64,000 nt of DNA from Streptomyces sp. HPF1205 (GTDB lineage Bacteria; Actinomycetota; Actinomycetes; Streptomycetales; Streptomycetaceae). Position numbers and translations under genes: made by a program. Below the pieces are notes generated by a model. That model had not been told where the DNA came from and ran no database searches. It saw only the letters and a list, made by a program, of their open reading frames with translations. Location of the stretch: assembly GCF_020400825.1 (NCBI RefSeq), contig NZ_JAINVH010000001.1:372001-436000 (forward strand). The letters are read 5' to 3'. Positions 1 to 8,363 of the stretch are shown here, in pieces (position 1 is the first letter of the stretch; each line of letters begins with the position of its first letter).

Positions 1-1077
1 CGTCGCCGACCCCGAGCCCGTGAACACGTCGCGCAGCTTGCCGCCCAGGTCGCCCGCCCCGTTGGAGAGGTCCCTGATCAGGCCCATCAGCGGGTCCTTG
101 CTCTGCTTCACCGTGTCCGCGTAGTGGTTCGCCGACTCCTTGAAGGCGTCGCTGACCGAGGTGTCCCGGTCCTCGGTGCGCCGCGGGTAGTGGCCGTCCA
201 TCAGCCGCTGGTAGTCCCGGCCGGCGGCCCACCGGCGCAGCTCGGAGGCGCGCACGGTGGTGAAGGGGTGGCTGCGCGGCAGCACGTTCAGGATCTTCAG
301 GACCGAGTCGCGCAGGTCGCCGGCGGCCTCGTACTCGTCGGCCTGCTTCAAGAACGCGTCCACGTTCATCTCGTGCAGGTGGTTGCCGCCGGCTATCTTC
401 ATCAGGCCGCGCATCGACGCCTGCAGGTCCTGCCCCACCAGCAGGCCGGCCCGGTCCGCGGACAGCTCCGACTTGCGGAACCACTCGCGCAGCGCCGTGA
501 CGATCGCCAGGACCGCCAGGTTGCCCAGCGGTATCCACGCCACCCGGATGGCCAGACTGGTCAGGAACAGCAGTATCGTCCGGTAGACCGAGTGGCCGGA
601 CAGGGCGTGGCCCACCTCGTGGCCGACGACCGCCCGCATCTCCTCCTCGTCCAGCAGCTCCAGCAGGCCGGTGGTGATCACGATGATCGGCTCGTCCATG
701 CCGATGCACATCGCGTTGGGCCGCGGGTCCTGCGTGACGTACATCGCGGGGACCTTCTCCAGGTCCAGGATCCAACAGGCGTCCCGCAGCATGTGGTTGA
801 GGTGGGCGAACTGCTCGTCGCTGACCCGCACCGAGTCCGACAGGAACAGCAGCCGCAGGCTCCGCTCGGGGACGAGGCCGCTGAGCGCCTTGAACACCGT
901 GTCGAACCCGCTCAGTTTGCGCAGGGCCACCAGGGCGGACCGGTCCGCCGGGTGCTCGTACGCGCGGGAGGAGATGTCGGGGAAGCGGCGGCGCTTTCGA
1001 CCGGGCAGCTTTTCCGTGCTCACCCGGTCGGCTCCGGCCTCGCCGGTTCCCTTCGGCGCTTCGTTCGGTTCGGACAT
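1..1077 (-). CDS. M48 family zinc metalloprotease (partial)
   Basis: Membrane-associated zinc endopeptidase of the M48 (HtpX/Ste24-like) family. The reading frame starts at an ATG on the minus strand (complement 1075-1077) with a G-rich ribosome site upstream and continues past the left edge, so the C-terminus is missing. A hydrophilic N-terminal segment of about 90 residues precedes the catalytic HEVGH motif (zinc-binding His pair and catalytic Glu, near complement 612-626). A hydrophobic stretch (TILLFLTSLAIRVAWIPLG) follows directly, as in M48 proteases. A downstream ELSADRAGLL segment supplies the third zinc ligand (Glu) and the conserved SADR-type sequence. Family members degrade damaged or misfolded membrane proteins. 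It is divergent from the small gene at 1215. The substrate cannot be told from sequence. Confidence 0.9.
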   Translation of the reverse strand, partial: MSEPNEAPKGTGEAGADRVSTEKLPGRKRRRFPDISSRAYEHPADRSALVALRKLSGFDTVFKALSGLVPERSLRLLFLSDSVRVSDEQFAHLNHMLRDACWILDLEKVPAMYVTQDPRPNAMCIGMDEPIIVITTGLLELLDEEEMRAVVGHEVGHALSGHSVYRTILLFLTSLAIRVAWIPLGNLAVLAIVTALREWFRKSELSADRAGLLVGQDLQASMRGLMKIAGGNHLHEMNVDAFLKQADEYEAAGDLRDSVLKILNVLPRSHPFTTVRASELRRWAAGRDYQRLMDGHYPRRTEDRDTSVSDAFKESANHYADTVKQSKDPLMGLIRDLSNGAGDLGGKLRDVFTGSGSAT

Positions 1078-1214
1078 ACTGGGCCCAACCCCCTGCTAGC
1101 CAACCGTTACACAGTCAGGACGCGCGGAGCCTGCGCGAAGTTCCCCCGGGCCCGCCCGTACGATGTGCCGAGAGTCATCATGACGTCCCCGAACGAGCAA
1201 AGGGTCCCGCCATC

Positions 1215-1373
1215 ATGCCGACGACCGTCGCAGCCTCCGCCCTCACCCCGCTCACGACCCTCGCCGAGAACGGCGGCCACCACAACAGCCTCAGCCCGTA
1301 CCTGACCGGATTCGGGGCGCTGGGCGCGCTGCTGCTCCTGCTGGTGATCGTGACCCGCTTCAACCGGGACTAG
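1215..1373 (+). CDS. Small single-pass membrane protein, 52 aa
   Basis: A short ORF of 52 residues ending one base before the nadD start codon. The N-terminal half is rich in Thr, Ala, His and Asn. The C-terminal half is one hydrophobic helix ([18 protein letters not shown]) ending in RFNRD, so a short cytoplasmic tail is expected. An AAAGGG sequence lies about 10 nt upstream. The tight junction with nadD suggests co-transcription. I recall similar tiny proteins at this place in other streptomycetes but know no function. Confidence 0.7.
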   Translation: MPTTVAASALTPLTTLAENGGHHNSLSPYLTGFGALGALLLLLVIVTRFNRD

Positions 1374-1374
1374 C

Positions 1375-1980
1375 ATGATCGCGGCGAAGAAGCAGCGCAT
1401 CGGTGTGATGGGCGGCACGTTCGATCCCATCCACCACGGGCACCTCGTGGCCGCGAGCGAGGTGGCGAGCCTGTTCCACCTGGACGAGGTCGTGTTCGTG
1501 CCCACCGGGCAGCCCTGGCAGAAGGACGAGCGCAAGGTGTCCGCCGCCGAGGACCGCTACCTCATGACGGTGATCGCGACCGCTTCCAACCCGCAGTTCT
1601 CGGTCAGCCGCAGCGACATCGACCGCGGCGGCAAGACCTACACCATCGACACGCTGCGGGATTTGCGCGCGGAGCACCCGACGGCGGATCTTTTCTTCAT
1701 CACCGGTGCCGACGCGCTCGCCCAGATCTTCTCCTGGCGCGACGCGGAGGAGCTGTTCTCGCTGGCGCATTTCATCGGCGTGACCCGTCCCGGGCATACG
1801 CTGTCCGACCCGGGCTTCCCCGAGGGCGGGGTCTCCCTCGTGGAGGTCCCGGCGCTGGCCATCTCGTCGACCGACTGCCGCCAGCGGGTGGCCAAGGGGG
1901 AGCCGGTCTGGTACTTGGTTCCGGACGGTGTGGTGCGCTACATCGACAAACGCGCGCTGTACCGGGACGCGACCGGGTAG
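1375..1980 (+). CDS. nadD: Nicotinate-nucleotide adenylyltransferase
   Basis: Cytoplasmic enzyme of NAD biosynthesis that transfers AMP from ATP to nicotinate mononucleotide, forming deamido-NAD. The 201-residue protein has the nucleotidyltransferase signature [11 protein letters not shown] at residues 13-23 (the GxFxPxHxGH motif, whose histidines stabilise the ATP phosphates) and an SSTDCRQR segment near residue 163 that matches the ISSTxIR motif. The length is normal for the family. The ATG lies one base after the stop of the small membrane protein, so the two are probably coupled. The order nadD, LCP-like gene, rsfS, phosphatase resembles the nadD-rsfS-gpgP order of mycobacteria. Confidence 0.96.
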   Translation: MIAAKKQRIGVMGGTFDPIHHGHLVAASEVASLFHLDEVVFVPTGQPWQKDERKVSAAEDRYLMTVIATASNPQFSVSRSDIDRGGKTYTIDTLRDLRAEHPTADLFFITGADALAQIFSWRDAEELFSLAHFIGVTRPGHTLSDPGFPEGGVSLVEVPALAISSTDCRQRVAKGEPVWYLVPDGVVRYIDKRALYRDATG

Positions 1981-2012
1981 CCGACGCAACGAAACACGCG
2001 AAGGGGTTCCTC

Positions 2013-3881
2013 GTGAACGACGCAAACCCCCGTTGGCACTATGCCGAGGGCGGCCCGGACGACGAGACGGACCCATACGCGGAAGGGCCCTACTACCGGC
2101 AGCAGCCCTATGGTTACGATCAGTACGGCAGGCCGCTCCAGGCACCGCCGTCCCCCCCGCCGCCGCAGGTCCCCCAGCAGCAGGCGTACCAGGACCCCGG
2201 CCCGTACTACCAGGGCGGCCCCGCCCAGCCCTACCCGACCCAAGGCGGCCAGGCCGGCCAGGGCCGCTCGCCCGGCTGGATCCCCCAGCAGCCCCAGCAG
2301 CCGTACTACGAGCAGGGGTACGACACCGGGCAGCAGCCGGTGTACGACACGGGGCAGCACGCGGCGTACGAGACCGGCCGGCAGCAGGTGTACGACACCG
2401 GCCGGCACGCGGCGTACGACACCGGGCAGCAGCAGGTCTACGACACGGGACAGCACGCGGTCTACGACACCGGCCCGCAGCAGGTGTACGAGACCGGTCA
2501 GCAACCGGTCCACGACACCGGGCAGCAGCCGGTGTACGAGACGGGTGGGCAGCGGGCCGGCGGTGAGGCGGAGCCGGCCGGCCAGGGGGCGGGCGCCGGG
2601 GTGGACTACCGGACCGAGCAGTTCGCCTTCGTGGACGAGGACTCCGAGGAGTCCGAAGAGGTCATCGACTGGCTGAAGTTCACCGAGTCGCGCACCGAGC
2701 GGCGCGAGGAGGCAAAGCGGCGCAGCCAGAGCCGCAAGCGCGGCCTGGCGCTGCTGCTGGTGCTCGCCCTGCTCGGCGGGGCCGGCTACCTGTGGCGGGC
2801 CGGGAAGATCCCGGGCCTGGGCAAGGACAGGAAGACCACCGCGGCAGCGGCCGGCGGGGCGCAGAAACGCGACGTGATCGTCGTCCACCTGCTCCCGGTC
2901 AGCGGCGGCCCCAGCTCCACCGTGCTGCTGGTCGACAACGAGACCAACGGCCGCGGCACCACCGTGCTCCTGCCCAACTCCCTCGCGCTGACGGGCGACG
3001 ACGGAACCCCCACCACGTTGGACAAATCGGTCGCGGACGGCGTCGGCCCGACCCGGGACTCGCTCAACACCCTCCTGGGCACCGACATCAAGGGCAGCTG
3101 GCGGCTGGACTCGCCGTACCTGGAACTGCTCGTCGACTCCCTCGGCGACGTCTACGTGGACACCGACGCCACCGTGAAGGGCACCGGCAAGAACAGCGGG
3201 AAGACCTTGGTGACGCAGGGCAAGCAGACCGAGCTCAGCGGGCAGGCGGCCGTGGCGTACGCCACCTACAAGGCGCCGGGCGAACCGCAGACCGCGGAAC
3301 TCGCCAGGTTCGGGCAGGTCATGGAGGCGGTGCTGAAGAAGATGCCGAGCGACGCGGCCGACGCCACCAAGACCGTGCAGGCGCTCAGCCAGATCCTCGA
3401 CCCCTCGCTCAGCGACAGCCAGCTCGGCGCCTCGCTCGCGCGGCTCGCCGAACTCGCCAAGACCGGCGCCTACGACACCGCGATGCTGCCGGTGGGCAGC
3501 GACGGCTCGCTCAGCCCGCAGGCCACCCGGAGCGTGGTGAGCACCGTCCTCGGCGGCAACGTCAAACAGGGCTCCGGCGCGTCCTCCGGGCAGCCCCGGG
3601 TCACGATCAGCGACGCCAGCGGCAAGGCGAAGGCGGCCTCGATCGCCCAGGCCGCGATCGTCAACGGGGGCACGTACACCTATGTGCCCGGCGCCAAGGC
3701 GAGCGGTACGCAGGCGCTCTCCCAGGTGCTCTACGCCGACCCGGCACGACTGGCCGCCGCGAAGGACGTGGCCGCCACCCTCGGGCTGCCGACGAGCGCG
3801 GTGAAGAAGGGCACGGTGCCGGCGAACGCCGACATCTCGGTCGTACTCGGCAGGGACTACAAGCCGCAGACCGGTCAGTGA
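2013..3881 (+). CDS. LytR-CpsA-Psr (LCP)-like envelope protein, divergent
   Basis: A 622-residue protein that reads as a type II membrane protein. Residues 1-100 are a Tyr/Gln/Pro-rich cytoplasmic tail, followed by a run of octapeptide repeats (about residues 103-180), an acidic stretch, a basic stop-transfer region (RREEAKRRSQSRKR) and one transmembrane helix (LALLLVLALLGGAGYLW). The extracellular part resembles an LCP domain followed by a C-terminal LytR_C-type domain (VTISDASGKAKAASIAQAAI onward). Canonical LCP proteins attach glycopolymers to peptidoglycan. Here the usual IPRD-type and RxR/GRxxRQ arginines are replaced (LLPNSLAL, AYATYKAPGE, ELARFGQV), so the transferase activity may be lost. 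GTG start with GAAGGGG upstream. It sits between nadD and rsfS. Confidence 0.8.
   Translation: MNDANPRWHYAEGGPDDETDPYAEGPYYRQQPYGYDQYGRPLQAPPSPPPPQVPQQQAYQDPGPYYQGGPAQPYPTQGGQAGQGRSPGWIPQQPQQPYYEQGYDTGQQPVYDTGQHAAYETGRQQVYDTGRHAAYDTGQQQVYDTGQHAVYDTGPQQVYETGQQPVHDTGQQPVYETGGQRAGGEAEPAGQGAGAGVDYRTEQFAFVDEDSEESEEVIDWLKFTESRTERREEAKRRSQSRKRGLALLLVLALLGGAGYLWRAGKIPGLGKDRKTTAAAAGGAQKRDVIVVHLLPVSGGPSSTVLLVDNETNGRGTTVLLPNSLALTGDDGTPTTLDKSVADGVGPTRDSLNTLLGTDIKGSWRLDSPYLELLVDSLGDVYVDTDATVKGTGKNSGKTLVTQGKQTELSGQAAVAYATYKAPGEPQTAELARFGQVMEAVLKKMPSDAADATKTVQALSQILDPSLSDSQLGASLARLAELAKTGAYDTAMLPVGSDGSLSPQATRSVVSTVLGGNVKQGSGASSGQPRVTISDASGKAKAASIAQAAIVNGGTYTYVPGAKASGTQALSQVLYADPARLAAAKDVAATLGLPTSAVKKGTVPANADISVVLGRDYKPQTGQ
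2319..2552 (+). repeat. 24-bp coding tandem repeat (YDTG octapeptides)
   Basis: Nine full 24-bp units and a partial tenth encode octapeptides of the form [YH][DE]TG-x-[QH]-x-[VA] inside the cytoplasmic tail of the LCP-like protein. Units differ mostly at third codon positions and at Q/H/P/R choices, so the array is old enough to have diverged while the Tyr-Asp/Glu-Thr-Gly core was kept. Confidence 0.9.
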
Positions 3882-3891
3882 CGTGCCCGGC

Positions 3892-3955
3892 GCGGGGCGT
3901 GACGTCCGGCAGCGCGCCTGGTCACGCCCCGCGGGACTTGCGGGGCGTGACCAGG
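3892..3955 (+). terminator. Overlapping alternative hairpins after the LCP gene
   Basis: Three related segments lie between the LCP-like gene and rsfS. Segment A (3892-3903, GCGGGGCGTGAC) pairs perfectly over 12 bp with segment B (3921-3932). Segment B, extended to 3917-3932, pairs perfectly over 16 bp with segment C (3940-3955, GCGGGGCGTGACCAGG), leaving a 7-nt loop. A:B and B:C cannot form together. There is no U tract, which is common for streptomycete terminators. Confidence 0.65.
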
Positions 3956-4035
3956 GGCGCCGGTAATCCGGTCGGGGCTGTCGGAGGGTCGTGAGACCCT
4001 GGAGGAAGACAGCCCCCGACCGGAAAGCCGTATCC

Positions 4036-4476
4036 GTGACCGCCACTGACCGTTCCATCGAGCTGACCCGCGCCGCCGCCCAGGCAGCCGCCGACAAGCT
4101 CGCGCACGACGTCATCGCGTACGACGTCAGCGATGTGCTCTCCATCACCGACACCTTCCTCGTCGCCTCCGCGCCCAACGACCGCCAGGTCAAGGCCATC
4201 GTCGACGCCATCGAGGAGACCCTGCTCAAGGAGCTGGGCGCCAAGCCGGTGCGCCGGGAGGGCGAGCGGGACGGCCGGTGGGTGCTGCTGGACTACGTCG
4301 ACATCGTGGTCCACGTCCAGCACAGTGAGGAGCGGGTGTTCTACGCGCTGGAGCGGCTGTGGAAGGACTGCCCCGAGATCGAGCTGCCCGAGGACGCCGT
4401 GGCGACCCGCGGCAAGGGCGCGGAGCACGCCGCCGCGCACGCGGCCGCCGTCGGCGACGAAGGGGGCGTCCACTGA
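4036..4476 (+). CDS. rsfS: Ribosomal silencing factor RsfS (Iojap family)
   Basis: A 146-residue protein of the RsfS/Iojap/YbeB family, which binds ribosomal protein L14 and blocks 30S-50S joining when nutrients are scarce. The core (residues 10-115) has the family features: DVSDVLSITDTFLVASAPNDRQVKAI, then GRWVLLDYVDIVVHVQHSEERVFYALERLW. A short Ala/His-rich tail follows. The start is taken at GTG 4036 because it gives the usual N-terminus (MTATDRSIEL). A strong SD motif is not evident, and the in-frame GTG/ATG positions further upstream run into the terminator. The stop codon overlaps the proposed start of the phosphatase gene. Confidence 0.93.
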   Translation: MTATDRSIELTRAAAQAAADKLAHDVIAYDVSDVLSITDTFLVASAPNDRQVKAIVDAIEETLLKELGAKPVRREGERDGRWVLLDYVDIVVHVQHSEERVFYALERLWKDCPEIELPEDAVATRGKGAEHAAAHAAAVGDEGGVH

Positions 4477-5123
4477 GCGGGCACCGCGGCCGGGGCCGCA
4501 GGATCGTGCTGTGGCGGCACGGCCAGACCACCTGGAACCTCGAACAGCGGTTCCAGGGCACCACCGACATCGACCTCACCGAGGCCGGCGTCGCCCAGGC
4601 GCGCCGCGCCGCCCGGCTGCTCGCCGCCCTCACACCGCACGCGATCATCTCCTCCGACCTGCGCCGGGCCGCCCGTACCGCCGAGGAGCTGTCCACCGTC
4701 ACCGGCCTGCCCGTCACGCACTACGAGGGCCTGCGCGAGACGTACGCCGGCGCCTGGCAGGGCCTGACCCACACCGAGATCAACGAGCGGTACGGCGACC
4801 AGTACGCGGCCTGGAAGCGCGGTGAGCCCGTGCGGCGGGGCGGCGGTGAACTGGAGACGGAGGTCGCCGACCGGGCCGCTCCCGTGGTGCTGGCCGCGGC
4901 CGACAAGCTCACCGACGGCGGCGTGCTCGTCGTGGTCAGCCACGGCGGCACCATCCGCACCACCATCGGCCGCCTCCTCGACCTGGACCCGGTGAGCTGG
5001 GAGTCCCTCGGCGGCCTGTCCAACTGCTGCTGGTCGGTCCTCGGCGAGGGCGCGCGCGGCTGGCGGCTGACCGAGCACAACGCGGGGACGCTGCCCGAGC
5101 CGGTCCTCGGCGACGACTCGTAG
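4473..5123 (+). CDS. Histidine phosphatase family protein (GpgP-like), CTG start
   Basis: Phosphoglycerate-mutase-like phosphatase of about 216 residues. The N-terminal RHGQ motif (residues 15-18, phosphohistidine) and the later SHGG motif form the catalytic pocket. FQGTTDIDLTEAGVAQARRAARLLA and SDLRRAARTAEEL are typical of broad phosphatases of this family. The matching mycobacterial gene next to rsfS encodes glucosyl-3-phosphoglycerate phosphatase, so that activity is a reasonable guess. The start is unusual. The only ATG in frame (4359) lies 117 nt inside rsfS, and GTG 4506 would cut off the first beta strand. CTG 4473 overlaps the rsfS stop and has GAAGGGGG (4459-4466) 6 nt upstream, so it is preferred. 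Confidence 0.88.
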   Translation: MSGHRGRGRRIVLWRHGQTTWNLEQRFQGTTDIDLTEAGVAQARRAARLLAALTPHAIISSDLRRAARTAEELSTVTGLPVTHYEGLRETYAGAWQGLTHTEINERYGDQYAAWKRGEPVRRGGGELETEVADRAAPVVLAAADKLTDGGVLVVVSHGGTIRTTIGRLLDLDPVSWESLGGLSNCCWSVLGEGARGWRLTEHNAGTLPEPVLGDDS

Positions 5124-5245
5124 CCGGCGCCGGGCCTGTACGCCGGGTCTGCGTGCCGGACCTGCGTCCCCGGCCTGTACGCCGGTCCGCGGCGGGCACG
5201 GACCGAACCGACCGAACCGATTTCGTTTCCGGTCCGCCTACCGGC

Positions 5246-5251
5246 TATGCT
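5246..5251 (+). promoter_or_regulatory. -10 box of first tRNA-Ala
   Basis: TATGCT in a short AT-richer island 33 nt upstream of the mature tRNA. A weak TTCGTT-like -35 lies in the preceding sequence. This placement gives a short 5' leader to be removed by RNase P. Confidence 0.45.
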
Positions 5252-5284
5252 TCTTCCCGTCGCCCGGCGAGAACGGGACGGCGA

Positions 5285-5357
<73 letters not shown>

Positions 5358-5363
5358 CGAGTG

Positions 5364-5409
5364 CGAGGGCGAGATGTGTCCGCGAAAAGCGCGGACCGTT
5401 TCGCCCTCG
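5364..5409 (+). terminator. Two-tier hairpin after first tRNA-Ala
   Basis: Outer stem CGAGGGCGA (5364-5372) with TCGCCCTCG (5401-5409) encloses an inner stem GTCCGCG/CGCGGAC with a 5-nt loop, followed by CGTTTT. The second tRNA-Ala is followed by the same architecture with the same outer sequence. Confidence 0.75.
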
Positions 5410-5442
5410 TCGTTTTCCGCGCGGGTTCCGCCCTGTGGGCGG

Positions 5443-6432
5443 TCAGGCCGTGATCGCGGGGAGGTCGTCCGTGTCCGCGCGTGCGGTGGCCGCCGCGACG
5501 CGTTCCGCGAGGACCACGGAGAGCCGGCGGCCGTGGACGGAGCAGCCGACGGTCTGGTCCTCCAGGGCGCGCAGCCGCTCGATCCGCAGCCGGTCCTCCT
5601 CGCCGACCGGCGTGTGGACCACGATCCGGTGCTCGGCCATCCCGTCGATGCTCAGCGACATCGTGGTCAGGTTGATGATCCCGACGTCCGCCTGCCGGAA
5701 GATCTTCACCCGCCGGCCGGGCGCCGCCACGTCCCCGCTGGCCCACAGCTGCGCGAACAGCGGACTTTCCTTGATCAGCCGGGCGATGAACGACTCCCAC
5801 GCGGGCTCGCCCACGTGCTGCCCGTACGACCTGCGCAGCTGCGCCACCATCCAGGGCAGCTCCTCGTTGCTGTTGACCATGGTCGAGCAGCACTCCGGGA
5901 TGGTGAAGAGCTTGTACAGGACGTTGCGCTCCTCCCGTTCGACGACCGAGCTCATCGGCCACAGCGCCCGGTACGTGGCGTTGGACGCCTGGACGTCGTA
6001 GCGGGAGTTGTAGACCGCCGCGGGCAGCGGGTCGAGCGAGCACAGGATGCCCAGCACCTCGTCGCCGACGACCTCGGCGTCCGAGACCGGTTCGCGGACG
6101 TACGGGATGCCCGCCAGCCGGTAGAGGTGCTCACGCTCGGTCGTGTCCAGTTGCAGCACGCGCGCCACCGCGTCCAGCACCTGGACGCTGGCGTTGATCG
6201 GCCGGCCCTGTTCGAGCCAGGTGTACCAGGTCACCCCCACCCCGGCGAGCTGCGCGACCTCCTCGCGGCGCAGCCCGGGTGTGCGGCGGCGCACCCCCGG
6301 CGGCATGCCCACGTCGGCAGGGGAGATACGAGCGCGGCGGCTGCGGAGGAAAGCGGCGAGTTCGCTGCGGCGGTACTGTTTGCCCTGCCTTTCCTGCCCC
6401 TGCTGCGTGGTCTGCTGCTGCGGCTGGGCCAT
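5443..6432 (-). CDS. XRE-family regulator with MmyB-like ligand domain
   Basis: Transcriptional regulator of 329 residues. The N-terminal helix-turn-helix begins with ELAAFLRSRRARISPADVG and contains RRTPGLRREEVAQLAGVGVTWYTWLEQGR, the hallmark of the actinobacterial XRE group whose C-terminal domain is MmyB-like (YRLAGIPYVREPVSDAEVVGDEVLGIL onward). In that group the C-terminal domain is thought to bind a small hydrophobic ligand. The ATG at 6432 is preferred because GAGG lies 9 nt upstream; a GTG five codons earlier (6447) is also possible. The gene is transcribed away from the MFS gene with a gap of about 90 nt, so it probably controls that exporter and itself. Confidence 0.9.
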   Translation of the reverse strand: MAQPQQQTTQQGQERQGKQYRRSELAAFLRSRRARISPADVGMPPGVRRRTPGLRREEVAQLAGVGVTWYTWLEQGRPINASVQVLDAVARVLQLDTTEREHLYRLAGIPYVREPVSDAEVVGDEVLGILCSLDPLPAAVYNSRYDVQASNATYRALWPMSSVVEREERNVLYKLFTIPECCSTMVNSNEELPWMVAQLRRSYGQHVGEPAWESFIARLIKESPLFAQLWASGDVAAPGRRVKIFRQADVGIINLTTMSLSIDGMAEHRIVVHTPVGEEDRLRIERLRALEDQTVGCSVHGRRLSVVLAERVAAATARADTDDLPAITA

Positions 6433-6523
6433 ACTCACCATCCTCACGCGCCGCCGCCTCCGCTGCCAGGTGCTGTCAGTACCAGGATCACGGGGCTCTC
6501 GTTACCCGTATCGCACCGGCGCC

Positions 6524-8077
6524 ATGATCGTGGTCATGACCGAAACCGCAGTGACGAACAGCGCGACAGCCTCCCCGTCCCACGGCACCCCGGCCGGGTC
6601 CGCCCGCGGCCACGCCGGGCCGGCCGGCGAGGGCAGTGCGGGCCGAACCGGTACCGGCGAAAGGTCCGGCAGGGCCGGACCGCGGACCGGCCTGCTGCTG
6701 GCCGTGATCCTGGGCGGCCAGTTCATGTCCCTGCTCGATGTCTTCATCGTCAACGTGGCCGCGCCCACCATCCGCTCCGACCTGCACGCCTCGGGCTCCG
6801 CCCTCCAGCTCGTCATCGCCGGCTACACCATCGCGTACGCGGTGCTGCTGATCACCGGGGCGCGGCTGGGCAACCTGCTGGGGCACCGCCGGCTGTTCCT
6901 CGCCGGCCTCGCCCTGTTCACGCTGTCGTCACTGGCCTGCGGGCTCGCGCAGAACACCGGGGAGCTGATCGGCTTCCGCTTCGCGCAGGGCACCGGTTCC
7001 GCGCTGATGATCCCGCAGGTGCTCAGCCTGCTGCAGATCACCTTCACCGGCGAGGCCCGCACCCGCGCGATGAGCGTGTACTCCGCGGTGCTGGCCTCGG
7101 GCGCCGCGCTCGGCCAGTCGCTGGGCGGGGTACTGGTCAGCGCCGACCTGTTCGGCACCGGCTGGCGGCCGGTGTTCCTGGTCAACGTGCCGATCGGCGT
7201 GCTGATGCTGGTCGCCGTCCCCCGGGTGCTGCCCGCCGACCGGCCCGGTCCGCGGGCGGGCGGGCGCGGCCTGGACCTGCCGGGGCTGACGGTGCTGGCC
7301 GCGGCCGTCACCCTGTTCACCGTGCCGCTCGTGCTCGGGCAGGAGGAGGGCTGGCCGCTGTGGGGCTGGGTGTGCCTGGCGCTGAGCGCGGTGCTGTTCG
7401 CGCTGTTCATGGTGCTGGAGTCACGCCTCGCGCGGCGCGGTGGCGCCCCGCTGGTGTCCACCCGGGTGCTGCGGGCGCCGGGCATGGCCCGCGCGGTCGC
7501 CGTGATCGCGCTCAGCATGGCGGTCAACGCCGGCTTCCTGTTCGCCATCGCCCTGCACCTGCAGTCCGGCCTCGGGTACAGCGCGCTGCGTACCGGGCTC
7601 ACCTTCGTGGCGTGCGCGGTCACCTTCGGCGGCGTCGGCCTCAACTGGTCGCGGCTGCCGGTCGCGTGGCGGCCATGGCTGGCGGTGACCGGTCTGGCGC
7701 TGGCGGCCCTGTCGTACGTGGACATGGCGCTGGCGCTGCGCGGTGGCGGTGACGGCGGCGCCTGGACGTACCTGGGCCTGATGGCCCTGGGGGCCGGTCT
7801 CGGCCTGGCGTTCAGCCCGACGTTCGCCCTCGCCCTGGCCAAGGTGGCTCCCGCGGACGCCGCCGACGCCAGCGGGCTGCTGGCCACGGTGACCCAGCTC
7901 GGGCAGCTCATCGGCGTGGCGACCTTCGGCACGCTCTTCCTGAACCGGCTCCAGACGGCCTCCGCCCACCCGTCGGCGCACGCCGTCGCCGTCACCCTGG
8001 CCGTGCTCGCCGCGGTGTCGGGGCTCGGCGCCCTCATCGCGGTGGAGCGGTGGCGGCGGACGACGCCCGCGCGCTGA
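6524..8077 (+). CDS. MFS drug:proton antiporter (DHA2-like)
   Basis: Integral membrane exporter of about 517 residues. After a polar Ala/Gly/Ser-rich N-terminal tail of about 50 residues come some 14 hydrophobic segments. The first helix carries QFMSLLDVFIVNVAAPTIR, which matches the DHA2 family signature LDxTIVNVALP, and GARLGNLLGHRR is motif A between helices 2 and 3. Family members expel hydrophobic or cationic toxicants using the proton gradient. ATG 6524 is used; ATG 6536 is an equally plausible start, and neither has a clear ribosome site. It is divergent from the XRE regulator. The substrate is unknown. Confidence 0.9.
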   Translation: MIVVMTETAVTNSATASPSHGTPAGSARGHAGPAGEGSAGRTGTGERSGRAGPRTGLLLAVILGGQFMSLLDVFIVNVAAPTIRSDLHASGSALQLVIAGYTIAYAVLLITGARLGNLLGHRRLFLAGLALFTLSSLACGLAQNTGELIGFRFAQGTGSALMIPQVLSLLQITFTGEARTRAMSVYSAVLASGAALGQSLGGVLVSADLFGTGWRPVFLVNVPIGVLMLVAVPRVLPADRPGPRAGGRGLDLPGLTVLAAAVTLFTVPLVLGQEEGWPLWGWVCLALSAVLFALFMVLESRLARRGGAPLVSTRVLRAPGMARAVAVIALSMAVNAGFLFAIALHLQSGLGYSALRTGLTFVACAVTFGGVGLNWSRLPVAWRPWLAVTGLALAALSYVDMALALRGGGDGGAWTYLGLMALGAGLGLAFSPTFALALAKVAPADAADASGLLATVTQLGQLIGVATFGTLFLNRLQTASAHPSAHAVAVTLAVLAAVSGLGALIAVERWRRTTPAR

Positions 8078-8113
8078 ACAACGGGCTGGCGGCTCGTCCC
8101 ACTTCGTCCACCC

Positions 8114-8146
8114 TGCGTCCACCGTGCGTCCACCGTGCGTCCGCCG
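8114..8146. repeat. Three 11-bp tandem repeats between convergent genes
   Basis: TGCGTCCACCG occurs three times in tandem (the last copy has one change) in the roughly 290-nt space between the 3' ends of the MFS and glycosyltransferase genes. It is probably a slippage product. No gene is visible in this space. Confidence 0.7.
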
Positions 8147-8363
8147 TTCCTCCGTCGTGCCGAGGGCCCGGGCCTGGAGCCCTCGGCATCCCGGCGCTGA
8201 TGCCCTCGGCGCCGCACCAACGGGCGGGCGGGCGGACGGGGGTCCGGATCGGCGGACACGCCGACCGGCCGATGCGGTCCGACGGCCGCCGAGGCGGGCT
8301 GCGGCCGGGGACGCGGGGGATACGGACACCGGCGCCCGAACGCGGCCCCGCACCGCCCGGAGC

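Noticed and set aside
2319-2552. CRISPR-like array
   Set aside because: The repeats are contiguous 24-bp coding units without spacers and stay in frame in the LCP-like gene.
6532-6541. GGTCATGACC palindrome at the MFS start as an operator
   Set aside because: It contains the ATG 6536 codon and is short; regulator sites are more likely in the 75-bp gap upstream.
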